A stretch of 64,000 nt of DNA from Rhytidiadelphus loreus. Lineage: Eukaryota > Streptophyta > Bryopsida > Hypnales > Hylocomiaceae. The notes under the pieces are model-generated. The model was given only the letters and a program-made list of their open reading frames with translations, did no database searches and was not told where the DNA came from. The DNA is taken from positions 60,903,093 to 60,967,092 of the forward strand of contig OX344763.1 in NCBI GenBank assembly GCA_947034895.1, given 5' to 3'. Shown here one piece after another: positions 1 to 11,683 of this stretch. Position numbers and translations under genes: made by a program. How positions within the stretch are numbered: position 1 is the first letter of the stretch; each line of letters begins with the position of its first letter.

Positions 1-177
1 AACATGTGGTGCAAGTTGCAATTCTTCTTGAATCCAAATATCCAAAAAAATATTCATTCGGTGGTATTATTGAACGACCCTGAACGGTAAATTAGAAATT
101 GATGCACGAACCTTGTGTTGTACTTTCATGTCCAAGAAAATTGGACCTCATGAAATTCACGTAAAGAAGAATGTGCA
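1..177 (+). repeat. First monomer, with a variant GGTATTATTGAACGACC segment
   Basis: This copy has TATTATTGAACGACC where others read TACCATTGAATGACC, so it lacks the GGTACC site. The AACGACCCTG part recurs only in the copy at 49386-49562, which has kept GGTACC. The rest (CATTCGG, CCCTGAACGG, GTGTTG, AAAGAAGAATG) is an ordinary CCTG-type copy. Confidence 0.85.
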
Positions 178-254
178 AACATGTGGTGCAAGTTGCAATT
201 CTTCTTGAATCCAAATATCCAAAAAAATATTCATTTGGTGGTACCATTGAATGA

Positions 255-263
255 CCTTCAAGG
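255..263. repeat. 9-bp dyad CCTTCAAGG specific to type B monomers
   Basis: In type B copies, mp 78-86 read CCTTCAAGG, a perfect inverted repeat with a central C. The other haplotypes read CCTTGAACG, CCTGGAACG or CCCTGAACG, with no such symmetry. The two changes that create it (C82 and G85) are almost always found together. Whether the symmetry matters is unknown. Confidence 0.6.
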
Positions 264-300
264 ATAAATTAGAAATTGATGCAAGAACCTTGAGCTGTAC

Positions 301-332
301 TTTCATGTCCAAGAAAATTGGACCTCATGAAA
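301..332. repeat. Inverted repeat (potential hairpin) conserved in nearly every monomer
   Basis: Shown in the second copy; it lies at mp 124-155 throughout. The outer arms are TTTCATG (301-307) and CATGAAA (326-332), a perfect 7-bp match. The inner arms are TCCAA (308-312) and TTGGA (318-322), a perfect 5-bp match around a GAAAA loop. Three unpaired bases (CCT) lie on the 3' side, giving 12 paired positions in 32 bases. Only about a dozen copies have a change inside it that I noticed. A role as a cruciform or protein-binding site is inference. Confidence 0.85.
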
Positions 333-354
333 TTCACGTAAAGGAAAATGTGCA

Positions 355-3186
355 AACATGTGGTGCAAGTTGCAATTCTTCTTGAATCCAAATATCCAAA
401 AAAATATTCATTCGGTGGTACCATTGAATGACCCTGAACGGTAAATTAGAAATTGATGCACGAACCTTGTGCTGTACTTTCATGTTCAAGAAAATTGGAC
501 CTCATGAAATTCACGTAAAGGAAAATGTGCAAACATGTGGTGCAAGTTGCAATTCTTCTTGAATCCAAATATCCAAAAAAATATTCATTTGGTGGTACCA
601 TTGAATGACCTTCAAGGATAAATTAGAAATTGATGCAAGAACCTTGAGCTGTACTTTCATGTCCAAGAAAATTGGACCTCATGAAATTCACGTAAAGGAA
701 AATGTGCAAACATGTGGTGCAAGTTGCAATTCTTCTTGAATCCAAATATCCAAAGAAATATTCATTTGGTGGTACCATTGAATGACCTGGAACGGTAAAT
801 TAGAAATTGATGCACGAACCTTGTGCTGTACTTTCATGTCCAAGAAAATTGGACCTCATGAAATTCACGTAAAGGAAAATGTGCAAACATGTGGTGCAAG
901 TTGCAATTCTTCTTGAATCCAAATATCCAAAAAAATATTCATTCGATGGTACCATTGAATGACCTTCAAGGATAAATTAGAAATTGATGCACGAACCTTG
1001 TGCTATACTTTCATGTCCAAGAAAACTGGACCTCATGAAATTCACGTAAAGGAAAATGTGCAAACATGTGGTGCAAGTTGCAATTCTTCTTGAATCCAAA
1101 TATCCAAAGAAATATTCATTTCGTGGTACCATTGAATGACCTGGAACGGTAAATTAGAAATTGATGCACGAACCTTGTGTTGTACTTTCATGTCCAAGAA
1201 AATTGGACCTCATGAAATTCACGTAAAGAAAAATGTGCAAACATGTGGTGCAAGTTGCAATTCTTCTTGAATCCAAATATCCAAAAAAATATTCATTTGG
1301 TGGTACCATTGAATGACCTTCAAGGATAAATTAGAAATTGATGCACGAACCTTGTGCTGTACTTTCATGTCCAAGAAAATTGGACCTCATGAAATTCACG
1401 TAAAGGAAAATGTGCAAACATGTGGTGCAAGTTGCAATTCTTCTTGAATCCAAATATCCAAAAAAATATTCATTTGGTGGTACCATTGAATGACCTTCAA
1501 GGATAAATTAGAAATTGATGCAAGAACCTTGAGCTGTACTTTCATGTCCAAGAAAATTGGACCTCATGAAATTCACGTAAATGAAAATGTGCAAACATGT
1601 GGTGCAAGTTGCAATTCTTCTTGAATCCAAATATCCAAAGAAATATTCATTTGGTGGTACCATTGATTGACCTTGAACGTTAAATTAGAAATTGATGCAC
1701 GAACCTTGTGGTGTACTTTCATGTCCAAGAAAATTGGACCTCATGAAATTCACGTAAAGGAAAATGTGCAAACATGTGGTGCAAGTTGCAATTCTTCTTG
1801 AATCCAAATATCCAAAGAAATATTCATTCGGTGGTACCATTGAATGACCCTGAACGGTAAATTAGAAATTGATGCACGAACCTTGTGCTGTACTTTCATG
1901 TTCAAGAAAATTGGACCTCATGAAATTCACGTAAAGGAAAATGTGCAAACATGTGGTGCAAGTTGCAATTCTTCTTGAATCCAAATATCCAAAAAAATAT
2001 TCATTTGGTGGTACCATTGAATGACCTTCAAGGATAAATTAGAAATTGATGCAAGAACCTTGAGCTGTACTTTCATGTCCAAGAAAATTGGACCTCATGA
2101 AATTCACGTAAAGGAAAATGTGCAAACATGTGGTGCAAGTTGCAATTCTTCTTGAATCCAAATATCCAAAAAAATATTCATTTGGTGGTACCATTGAATG
2201 ACCTGGAACGGTAAATTAGAAATTGATGCACGAACCTTGTGCTGTACTTTCATGTCCAAGAAAATTGGACCTCATGAAATTCACGTAAAGGAAAATGTGC
2301 AAACATGTGGTGCAAGTTGCAATTCTTCTTGAATCCAAATATCCAAAAAAATATTCATTCGATGGTACCATTGAATGACCTTCAAGGATAAATTAGAAAT
2401 TGATGCACGAACCTTGTGCTATACTTTCATGTCCAAGAAAATTGGACCTCATGAAATTCACGTAAAGGAAAATGTGCAAACATGTGGTGCAAGTTGCAAT
2501 TCTTCTTGAATCCAAATATCCAAAGAAATATTCATTTCGTGGTACCATTGAATGACCTGGAACGGTAAATTAGAAATTGATGCACGAACCTTGTGTTGTA
2601 CTTTCATGTCCAAGAAAATTGGACCTCATGAAATTCACGTAAAGAAAAATGTGCAAACATGTGGTGCAAGTTGCAATTCTTCTTGAATCCAAATATCCAA
2701 AAAAATATTCATTTGGTGGTACCATTGAATGACCTTCAAGGATAAATTAGAAATTGATGCACGAACCTTGTGCTGTACTTTCATGTCCAAGAAAATTGGA
2801 CCTCATGAAATTCACGTAAAGGAAAATGTGCAAACATGTGGTGCAAGTTGCAATTCTTCTTGAATCCAAATATCCAAAAAAATATTCATTTGGTGGTACC
2901 ATTGAATGACCTTCAAGGATAAATTAGAAATTGATGCAAGAACCTTGAGCTGTACTTTCATGTCCAAGAAAATTGGACCTCATGAAATTCACGTAAATGA
3001 AAATGTGCAAACATGTGGTGCAAGTTGCAATTCTTCTTGAATCCAAATATCCAAAGAAATATTCATTTGGTGGTACCATTGATTGACCTTGAACGTTAAA
3101 TTAGAAATTGATGCACGAACCTTGTGCTGTACTTTCATGTCCAAGAAAATTGGACCTCATGAAATTCACGTAAAGGAAAATGTGCA
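355..3186 (+). repeat. Tandem duplication of an 8-monomer HOR (355-1770 and 1771-3186)
   Basis: The two 1416-bp halves carry the same ordered types: CCTG with the rare CATGTTCAAG, type B, CTGG with GTGC, CGATGG with TATAC, CATTTCG with CTGG, B with GTGC, B with AAATGAAAATG, then T74 with CTTGAACGT. I see about four single-base differences: A/G at mp 47 in the first and third copies, C/T in GAAAAYTGG, and G/C in GTGSTG. Confidence 0.9.
409..430. repeat. 22-bp imperfect dyad centred on GGTACC (KpnI site)
   Basis: Shown in the third copy; it lies at mp 55-76. CATTC (409-413) mirrors GAATG (426-430), and TGGTACCA (416-423) is a perfect palindrome. Nine of eleven pairs match, and the other two are G-T oppositions. 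Copies with CGATGG (for example near 947, 49799 and 54402) gain a tenth pair, giving ATGGTACCAT. Copies with CATTTGG, AATCGG or T74 lose one. KpnI should therefore cut about once per copy and give a 177-bp ladder; copies at 1-177 and 7612-7788 have lost the site. Confidence 0.8.
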
Positions 3187-6100
3187 AACATGTGGTGCAA
3201 GTTGCAATTCTTCTTGAATCCAAATATCCAAAGAAATATTCATTTGGTGGTACCATTGAATGACCTTGAACGGTAAATTAGAAATTGATGCACGAACCTT
3301 GTGTTGTACTTTCATGTCCAAGAAAATTGGACCTCATGAAATTCACGTAAAGAAAAATGTGCAAACATGTGGTGCAAGTTGCAATTCTTCTTGAATCCAA
3401 ATATCCAAAAAAATATTCATTTGGTGGTACCATTGAATGACCTTCAAGGATAAATTAGAAATTGATGCAAGAACCTTGAGCTGGACTTTCATGTCCAAGA
3501 AAATTGGACCTCATGAAATTCACGTAAAGGAAAATGTGCAAACATGTGGTGCAAGTTGCAATTCTTCTTGAATCCAAATATCCAAAGAAATATTCATTTG
3601 GTGGTACCATTGAATGACCTGGAACGGTAAATTAGAAATTGATGCACGAACCTTGTGTTGTACTTTCATGTCCAAGAAAATTGGACCTCATGAAATTCAC
3701 GTAAAGAAAAATGTGCAAACATGTGGTGCAAGTTGCAATTCTTCTTGAATCCAAATATCCAAAAAAATATTCATTTGGTGGTACCATTGATTGACCTTGA
3801 ACGTTAAATTAGAAATTGATGCACGAACCTTGTGCTGTACTTTCATGTCCAAGAAAATTGGACCTCATGAAATTCACGTAAAGGAAAATGTGCAAACATG
3901 TGGTGCAAGTTGCAATTCTTCTTGAATCCAAATATCCAAAAAAATATTCATTCGGTGGTACCATTGATTGACCCTGAACGTTAAATTAGAAATTGATGCA
4001 CGAACCTTGTGTTTTACTTTCATGTCCAAGAAAATTGGACCTCATGAAATTCACGTAAAGAAGAATGTGCAAACATGTGGTGCAAGTTGCAATTCTTCTT
4101 GAATCCAAATATCCAAAAAAATATTCATTTGGTGGTACCATTGAATGACCTTCAAGGATAAATTAGAAATTGATGCACGAACCTTGTGCTGTACTTTCAT
4201 GTCCAAGAAAATTGGACCTCATGAAATTCACGTAAAGGAAAATGTGCAAACATGTGGTGCAAGTTGCAATTCTTCTTGAATCCAAATATCCAAAAAAATA
4301 TTCATTTGGTGGTACCATTGAATGACCTTCAAGGATAAATTAGAAATTGATGCAAGAACCTTGAGCTGTACTTTCATGTCCAAGAAAATTGGACCTCATG
4401 AAATTCACGTAAATGAAAATGTGCAAACATGTGGTGCAAGTTGCAATTCTTCTTGAATCCAAATATCCAAAGAAATATTCATTTGGTGGTACCATTGATT
4501 GACCTTGAACGTTAAATTAGAAATTGATGCACGAACCTTGTGCTGTACTTTCATGTCCAAGAAAATTGGACCTCATGAAATTCACGTAAAGGAAAATGTG
4601 CAAACATGTGGTGCAAGTTGCAATTCTTCTTGAATCCAAATATCCAAAGAAATATTCATTTGGTGGTACCATTGAATGACCTTGAACGGTAAATTAGAAA
4701 TTGATGCACGAACCTTGTGTTGTACTTTCATGTCCAAGAAAATTGGACCTCATGAAATTCACGTAAAGAAAAATGTGCAAACATGTGGTGCAAGTTGCAA
4801 TTCTTCTTGAATCCAAATATCCAAAAAAATATTCATTTGGTGGTACCATTGAATGACCTTCAAGGATAAATTAGAAATTGATGCAAGAACCTTGAGCTGT
4901 ACTTTCATGTCCAAGAAAATTGGACCTCATGAAATTCACGTAAATGAAAATGTGCAAACATGTGGTGCAAGTTGCAATTCTTCTTGAATCCAAATATCCA
5001 AAGAAATATTCATTTGGTGGTACCATTGATTGACCTTGAACGTTAAATTAGAAATTGATGCACGAACCTTGTGCTGTACTTTCATGTCCAAGAAAATTGG
5101 ACCTCATGAAATTCACGTAAAGGAAAATGTGCAAACATGTGGTGCAAGTTGCAATTCTTCTTGAATCCAAATATCCAAAGAAATATTCATTTGGTGGTAC
5201 CATTGAATGACCTTGAACGGTAAATTAGAAATTGATGCACGAACCTTGTGTTGTACTTTCATGTCCAAGAAAATTGGACCTCATGAAATTCACGTAAAGA
5301 AAAATGTGCAAACATGTGGTGCAAGTTGCAATTCTTCTTGAATCCAAATATCCAAAGAAATATTCATTTGGTGGTACCATTGAATGACCTTCAAGGATAA
5401 ATTAGAAATTGATGCAAGAACCTTGAGCTGGACTTTCATGTCCAAGAAAATTGGACCTCATGAAATTCACGTAAAGGAAAATGTGCAAACATGTGGTGCA
5501 AGTTGCAATTCTTCTTGAATCCAAATATCCAAAAAAATATTCATTTGGTGGTACCATTGAATGACCTGGAACGGTAAATTAGAAATTGATGCACGAACCT
5601 TGTGTTGTACTTTCATGTCCAAGAAAATTGGACCTCATGAAATTCACGTAAAGAAAAATGTGCAAACATGTGGTGCAAGTTGCAATTCTTCTTGAATCCA
5701 AATATCCAAAAAAATATTCATTTGGTGGTACCATTGATTGACCTTGAACGTTAAATTAGAAATTGATGCACGAACCTTGTGCTGTACTTTCATGTCCAAG
5801 AAAATTGGACCTCATGAAATTCACGTAAAGGAAAATGTGCAAACATGTGGTGCAAGTTGCAATTCTTCTTGAATCCAAATATCCAAAAAAATATTCATTC
5901 GGTGGTACCATTGATTGACCCTGAACGTTAAATTAGAAATTGATGCACGAACCTTGTGTTTTACTTTCATGTCCAAGAAAATTGGACCTCATGAAATTCA
6001 CGTAAAGAAGAATGTGCAAACATGTGGTGCAAGTTGCAATTCTTCTTGAATCCAAATATCCAAAAAAATATTCATTTGGTGGTACCATTGAATGACCTTC

Positions 6101-6549
6101 AAGGATAAATTAGAAATTGATGCACGAACCTTGTGCTGTACTTTCATGTCCAAGAAAATTGGACCTCATGAAATTCACGTAAAGGAAAATGTGCAAACAT
6201 GTGGTGCAAGTTGCAATTCTTCTTGAATCCAAATATCCAAAAAAATATTCATTTGGTGGTACCATTGAATGACCTTCAAGGATAAATTAGAAATTGATGC
6301 AAGAACCTTGAGCTGTACTTTCATGTCCAAGAAAATTGGACCTCATGAAATTCACGTAAATGAAAATGTGCAAACATGTGGTGCAAGTTGCAATTCTTCT
6401 TGAATCCAAATATCCAAAGAAATATTCATTTGGTGGTACCATTGATTGACCTTGAACGTTAAATTAGAAATTGATGCACGAACCTTGTGCTGTACTTTCA
6501 TGTCCAAGAAAATTGGACCTCATGAAATTCACGTAAAGGAAAATGTGCA
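2833..6549 (+). repeat. 11-monomer HOR: 2833-4602 repeated at 4780-6549
   Basis: Ten consecutive copies from 2833 match ten from 4780, an offset of 1947 bp (11 x 177). Shared markers in order include B with AAATGAAAATG, T74, CTTGAACGG, B with GAGCTGG, CTGG, T74, CATTCGG with T74 and the rare GTGTTTTAC, B with GTGC, and B with AAATG. The eleventh copies (4603 and 6550) differ, so exchange breakpoints lie there. G47 sits in the fifth copy of the second unit but the fourth and fifth are swapped relative to the first unit, a sign of conversion. The block starts inside the second half of the 8-mer duplication. Confidence 0.88.
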
Positions 6550-9027
6550 AACATGTGGTGCAAGTTGCAATTCTTCTTGAATCCAAATATCCAAAAAAAT
6601 ATTCATTCGGTGGTACCATTGAATGACCCTGAACGGTAAATTAGAAATTGATGCACGAACCTTGTGTTGTACTTTCATGTCCAAGAAAATTGGACCTCAT
6701 GAAATTCACGTAAAGGAAAATGTGCAAACATGTGGTGCAAGTTGCAATTCTTCTTGAATCCAAATATCCAAAAAAATATTCATTCGGTGGTACCATTGAA
6801 TGACCCTGAACGGTAAATTAGAAATTGATGCACGAACCTTGTGTTGTACTTTCATGTCCAAGAAAATTGGACCTCATGAAATTCACGTAAAGGAAAATGT
6901 GCAAACATGTGGTGCAAGTTGCAATTCTTCTTGAATCCAAATATCCAAAAAAATATTCATTTGGTGGTACCATTGAATGACCTTCAAGGATAAATTAGAA
7001 ATTGATGGAAGAACCTTGAGCTGTACTTTCATGTCCAAGAAAATTGGACCTCATGAAATTCACGTAAAGGAAAATGTGCAAACATGTGGTGCAAGTTGCA
7101 ATTCTTCTTGAATCCAAATATCCAAAAAAATATTCATTCGGTGGTACCATTGAATGACCTTGAACGTTAAATTAGAAATTGATGCACGAACCTTGTGTTG
7201 TACTTTCATGTCCAAGAAAATTGGACCTCATGAAATTCACGTAAAGAAGAATGTGCAAACATGTGGTGCAAGTTGCAATTCTTCTTGAATCCAAATCTCC
7301 AAAAAAATATTCATTTGGTGGTACCATTGAATGACCTTCAAGGATAAATTAGAAATTGATGCAAGAACCTTGAGCTGTACTTTCATGTCCAAGAAAATTG
7401 GACCTCATGAAATTCACGTAAAGGAAAATGTGCAAACATGTGGTGCAAGTTGCAATTCTTCTTGAATCCAAATATCCAAAGAAATATTCATTTGGTGGTA
7501 CCATTGAATGATCTGGAACGGTAAATTAGAAATTGATGCACGAACCTTGTGTTGTACTTTCATGTCCAAGAAAATTGGACCTCATGAAATTCACGTAAAG
7601 AAAAATGTGCAAACATGTGGTGCAAGTTGCAATTCTTCTTGAATCCAAATATCCAAAAAAATATTCATTCGGTCGTACCATTGAATGACCTTGAACGTTA
7701 AATTAGAAATTGATGCACGAACCTTGTGTTGTACTTTCATGTCCAAGAAAATTGGACCTCATGAAATTCACGTAAAGAAGAATGTGCAAACATGTGGTGC
7801 AAGTTGCAATTCTTCTTGAATCCAAATATCCAAAAAAATATTCATTCGGTGGTACCATTGAATGACCTTGAACGTTAAATTAGAAATTGATGCACGAACC
7901 TTGTGTTGTACTTTCATGTCCAAGAAAATTGGACCTCATGAAATTCACGTAAAGGAAAATGTGCAAACATGTGGTGCAAGTTGCAATTCTTCTTGAATCC
8001 AAATATCCAAAAAAATATTCATTTGGTGGTACCATTGAATGACCTTCAAGGATAAATTAGAAATTGATGCACGAACCTTGTGCTGTACTTTCATGTCCAA
8101 GAAAATTGGACCTCATGAAATTCACGTAAAGGAAAATGTGCAAACATGTGGTGCAAGTTGCAATTCTTCTTGAATCCAAATATCCAAAGAAATATTCATT
8201 TCGTGGTACCATTGAATGACCTGGAACGGTAAATTAGAAATTGATGCACGAACCTTGTGTTGTACTTTCATGTCCAAGAAAATTGGACCTCATGAAATTC
8301 ACGTAAAGGAAAATGTGCAAACATGTGGTGCAAGTTGCAATTCTTCTTGAATCCAAATATCCAAACAAATATTCATTTGGTGGTACCATTGAATGACCTT
8401 CAAGGATAAATTAGAAATTGATGCACGAACCTTGTGCTGTACTTTCATGTCCAAGAAAATTGGACCTCATGAAATTCACGTAAAGAAAAATGTGCAAACA
8501 TGTGGTGCAAGTTGCAATTCTTCTTGAATCCAAATATCCAAAAAAATATTCATTCGGTGGTACCATTGAATGACCTTGAACGTTAAATTAGAAATTGATG
8601 CACGAACCTTGTGTTGTACTTTCATGTCCAAGAAAATTGGACCTCATGAAATTCACGTAAAGAAGAATGTGCAAACATGTGGTGCAAGTTGCAATTCTTC
8701 TTGAATCCAAATCTCCAAAAAAATATTCATTTGGTGGTACCATTGAATGACCTTCAAGGATAAATTAGAAATTGATGCAAGAACCTTGAGCTGTACTTTC
8801 ATGTCCAAGAAAATTGGACCTCATGAAATTCACGTAAAGGAAAATGTGCAAACATGTGGTGCAAGTTGCAATTCTTCTTGAATCCAAATATCCAAAGAAA
8901 TATTCATTTGGTGGTACCATTGATTGACCTTCAAGGATAAATTAGAAATTGATGCAAGAACCTTGAGCTGTACTTTCATGTCCAAGAAAATTGGACCTCA
9001 TGAAATTCACGTAAAGGAAAATGTGCA
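6550..9027 (+). repeat. Satellite segment with a partial 8-monomer repeat (7081 and 8497)
   Basis: Copies at 6550 and 6727 are consecutive and appear identical (CATTCGG, CCCTGAACGG, GTGTTG, AAAGGAAAATG). Copies from 7081 (CATTCGG, CTTGAACGT, then type B with AAATCTCC near 7297) recur from 8497 (AAATCTCC near 8713), 1416 bp apart. Singletons are GATGGAAGAACC near 7004, GGTCGTACC near 7672 (site lost) and CCAAACAAATATT near 8363. The copy at 8851 joins T74 to TTCAAGGA, an unusual combination. Confidence 0.8.
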
Positions 9028-11683
9028 AACATGTGGTGCAAGTTTCAATTCTTCTTGAATCCAAATATCCAAAAAAATATTCATTTGGTGGTACCATTGA
9101 ATGACCTTCAAGGATAAATTAGAAATTGATGCAAGAACCTTGAGTTGTACTTTCATGTCCAAGAAAATTGGACCTCATGAAATTCACGTAAAGGAAAATG
9201 TGCAAACATGTGGTGCAAGTTGCAATTCTTCTTGAATCCAAATATCCAAAGAAATATTCATTTGGTGGTACCATTGAATGACCTTGAACGGTAAATTAGA
9301 AATTGATGCACGAACCTTGTGTTGTACTTTCATGTCCAAGAAAATTGGACCTCATGAAATTCACGTAAAGAAAAATGTGCAAACATGTGTTGCAAGTTGC
9401 AATTCTTCTTGAATCCAAATCTCCAAAAAAATATTCATTTGGTGGTACCATTGAATGACCTGGAACGGTAAATTAGAAATTGATGCACGAACCTTGTGTT
9501 GTACTTTCATGTCCAAGAAAATTGGACCTCATGAAATTCACGTAAAGAAAAATGTGCAAACATGTGGTGCAAGTTGCAATTCTTCTTGAATCCAAATCTC
9601 CAAAAAAATATTCATTTGGTGGTACCATTGAATGACCTTGAACGGTAAATTAGAAATTGATGCACGAATCTTGTGTTGTACTTTCATGTCCAAGAAAATT
9701 AGACCTCATGAAATTCACGTAAAGGAAAATGTGCAAACATGTGGTGCAAGTTGCAATTCTTCTTGAATCCAAATATCCAAAAAAATATTCATTTGGTGGT
9801 ACCATTGAATGACCTTCAAGGATAAATTAGAAATTGATGCAAGAACCTTGAGCTGTACTTTCATGTCCAAGAAAATTGGACCTCATGAAATTCACGTAAA
9901 GGAAAATGTGCAAACATGTGGTGCAAGTTGCAATTCTTCTTGAATCCAAATATCCAAAGAAATATTCATTTGGTGGTACCATTGAATGACCTGGAACGGT
10001 AAATTAGAAATTGATGCACGAACCTTGTGTTGTACTTTCATGTCCAAGAAAATTGGACCTCATGAAATTCACATAAAGGAAAATGTGCAAACATGTGGTG
10101 CAAGTTGCAATTCTTCTTGAATCCAAATATCCAAAAAATTATTCATTTGGTGGTACCATTGAATGACCTTCAAGGATAAATTAGAAATTGATGCACGAAT
10201 CTTGTGTTGTACTTTCATGTCCAAGAAAATTGGACCTCATGAAATTCACGTAAAGGAAAATGTGCAAACATGTGGTGCAAGTTGCAATTCTTCTTGAATC
10301 CAAATATCCAAAAAAATATTCATTTGGTGGTACCATTGAATGACCTTCAAGGATAAATTAGAAATTGATGCAAGAACCTTGAGCTGTACTTTCATGTCCA
10401 AGAAAATTGGACCTCATGAAATTCACGTAAAGGAAAATGTGCAAACATGTGGTGCAAGTTGCAATTCTTCTTGAATCCAAATATCCAAAAAAATATTCAT
10501 TTGGTGGTACCATTGAATGACCTGGAACGGTAAATTAGAAATTGATGCACGAACCTTGTGTTGTACTTTCATGTCCAAGAAAATTGGACCTCATGAAATT
10601 CACATAAAGGAAAATGTGCAAACATGTGGTGCAAGTTGCAATTCTTCTTGAATCCAAATATCCAAAAAAATATTCATTTGGTGGTACCATTGAATGACCT
10701 TCAAGGATAAATTAGAAATTGATGCAAGAACCTTGAGCTGTACTTTCATGTCCAAGAAAATTGGACCTCATGAAATTCACGTAAAGGAAAATGTGCAAAC
10801 ATGTGGTGCAAGTTGCAATTCTTCTTGAATCCAAATATCCAAAGAAATATTCATTTGGTGGTACCATTGAATGACCTGGAACGGTAAATTAGAAATTAAT
10901 GCACGAACCTTGTGTTGTACTTTCATGTCCAAGAAAATTGGACCTCATGAAATTCACATAAAGGAAAATGTGCAAACATGTGGTGCAAGTTGCAATTCTT
11001 CTTGAATCCAAATATCCAAAAAAATATTCATTTGGTGGTACCATTGAATGACCTTCAAGGATAAATTAGAAATTGATGCAAGAACCTTGAGCTGTACTTT
11101 CATGTCCAAGAAAATTGGACCTCATGAAATTTACGTAAAGGAAAATGTGCAAACATGTGGTGCAAGTTGCAATTCTTCTTGAATCCAAATATCCAAAGAA
11201 ATATTCATTTGGTGGTACCATTGATTGACCTTGAACGTTAAATTAGAAATTGATGCACGAATCTTGTGTTGTACTTTCATGTCCAAGAAAATTGGACCTC
11301 ATGAAATTCACGTAAAGAAAAATGTGCAAACATGTGGTGCAAGTTGCAATTCTTCTTGAATCCAAATCTCCAAAAAAATATTCATTTGGTGGTACCATTG
11401 AATGACCTTGAACGGTAAATTAGAAATTGATGCACGAATCTTGTGTTGTACTTTCATGTCCAAGAAAATTGGACCTCATGAAATTCACGTAAAGAAAAAT
11501 GTGCAAACATGTGGTGCAAGTTGCAATTCTTCTTGAATCCAAATATCCAAAAAAATATTCATTCGCTGGGTACCATTGAATGACCTTGAACGTTAAATTA
11601 GAAATTGATGCACGAACCTTGTGTTGTACTTTCATGTCCAAGAAAATTGGACCTCATGAAATTCACGTAAAGAAGAATGTGCA
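9028..11683 (+). repeat. 15-monomer HOR, first copy (2656 bp)
   Basis: Fifteen copies with a private marker set: AAGTTTCAATTC near 9041, CATGTGTTGCAAG near 9385, AATTAGACC near 9700, CACATAAAGG in three copies (10072, 10612, 10952), ATTAATGCAC near 10896, AAATTTACG near 11127, several GAATCTTG copies, and a 178-bp last copy. CACATAAAGG is the loss of a CpG by G to A, and recurs in alternate CTGG copies. The length is 14 x 177 + 178. Confidence 0.92.
11506..11683 (+). repeat. 178-bp monomer with a one-base insertion (first)
   Basis: It reads CATTCGCTGGGTACC at 11560-11574 where other copies read CATTCGGTGGTACC: one G to C change and one extra G. The insertion shifts the minus-strand frame that is normally stopped once per copy by TTA at mp 92-94, producing a 73-codon open frame (11420-11641). 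That frame has no start context, homology or codon signal that I can see, so I do not call it a gene. Confidence 0.93.

Larger units (their letters stand above)
178..354 (+). repeat. Representative 177-bp monomer, TTCAAGGA haplotype (type B)
   Basis: This copy shows the commonest alternative haplotype: A47, CATTTGG at mp 55-61, TTCAAGGA at mp 80-87, then GCAAGAACC and GAGCTG at mp 104-120, and AAAGGAAAATG near the end. Compared with the CTTGAACGG form, type B differs by C82, G85 and A87, which travel together, and usually also by A107, A116 and C118. A sister form keeps TTCAAGGA but has GCACGAACC and GTGCTG, for example 1240-1416. Type B copies seldom lie more than a few monomers apart, so they serve as punctuation when reading the higher-order structure. 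Confidence 0.95.

Noticed and set aside
37..54. AATAT/ATATT inverted repeat around the A-tract as a structural element
   Set aside because: Five AT-only pairs over an 8-base spacer are expected in sequence this A+T-rich, so I did not annotate it.
1..177. Identification as a known satellite (Arabidopsis 178-bp, Brassica 176-bp, human alpha)
   Set aside because: The size is similar, but I recognise no shared sequence with those families; a size match alone is not evidence.
1063..1239. CENP-B box in CATTTCG copies
   Set aside because: TTTCGTGGTACCATTGA fits the first half of the box (TTCG, then A at the right spacing) but lacks the required CGGG. I found no complete box on either strand of the common copy types.
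11420..11641. 73-residue open frame on the minus strand
   Set aside because: It lies wholly inside satellite. The minus frame is normally closed once per copy by TTA at mp 92-94, and the one-base insertion at 11566-11570 shifts past it. No family, signal or conserved context is visible.
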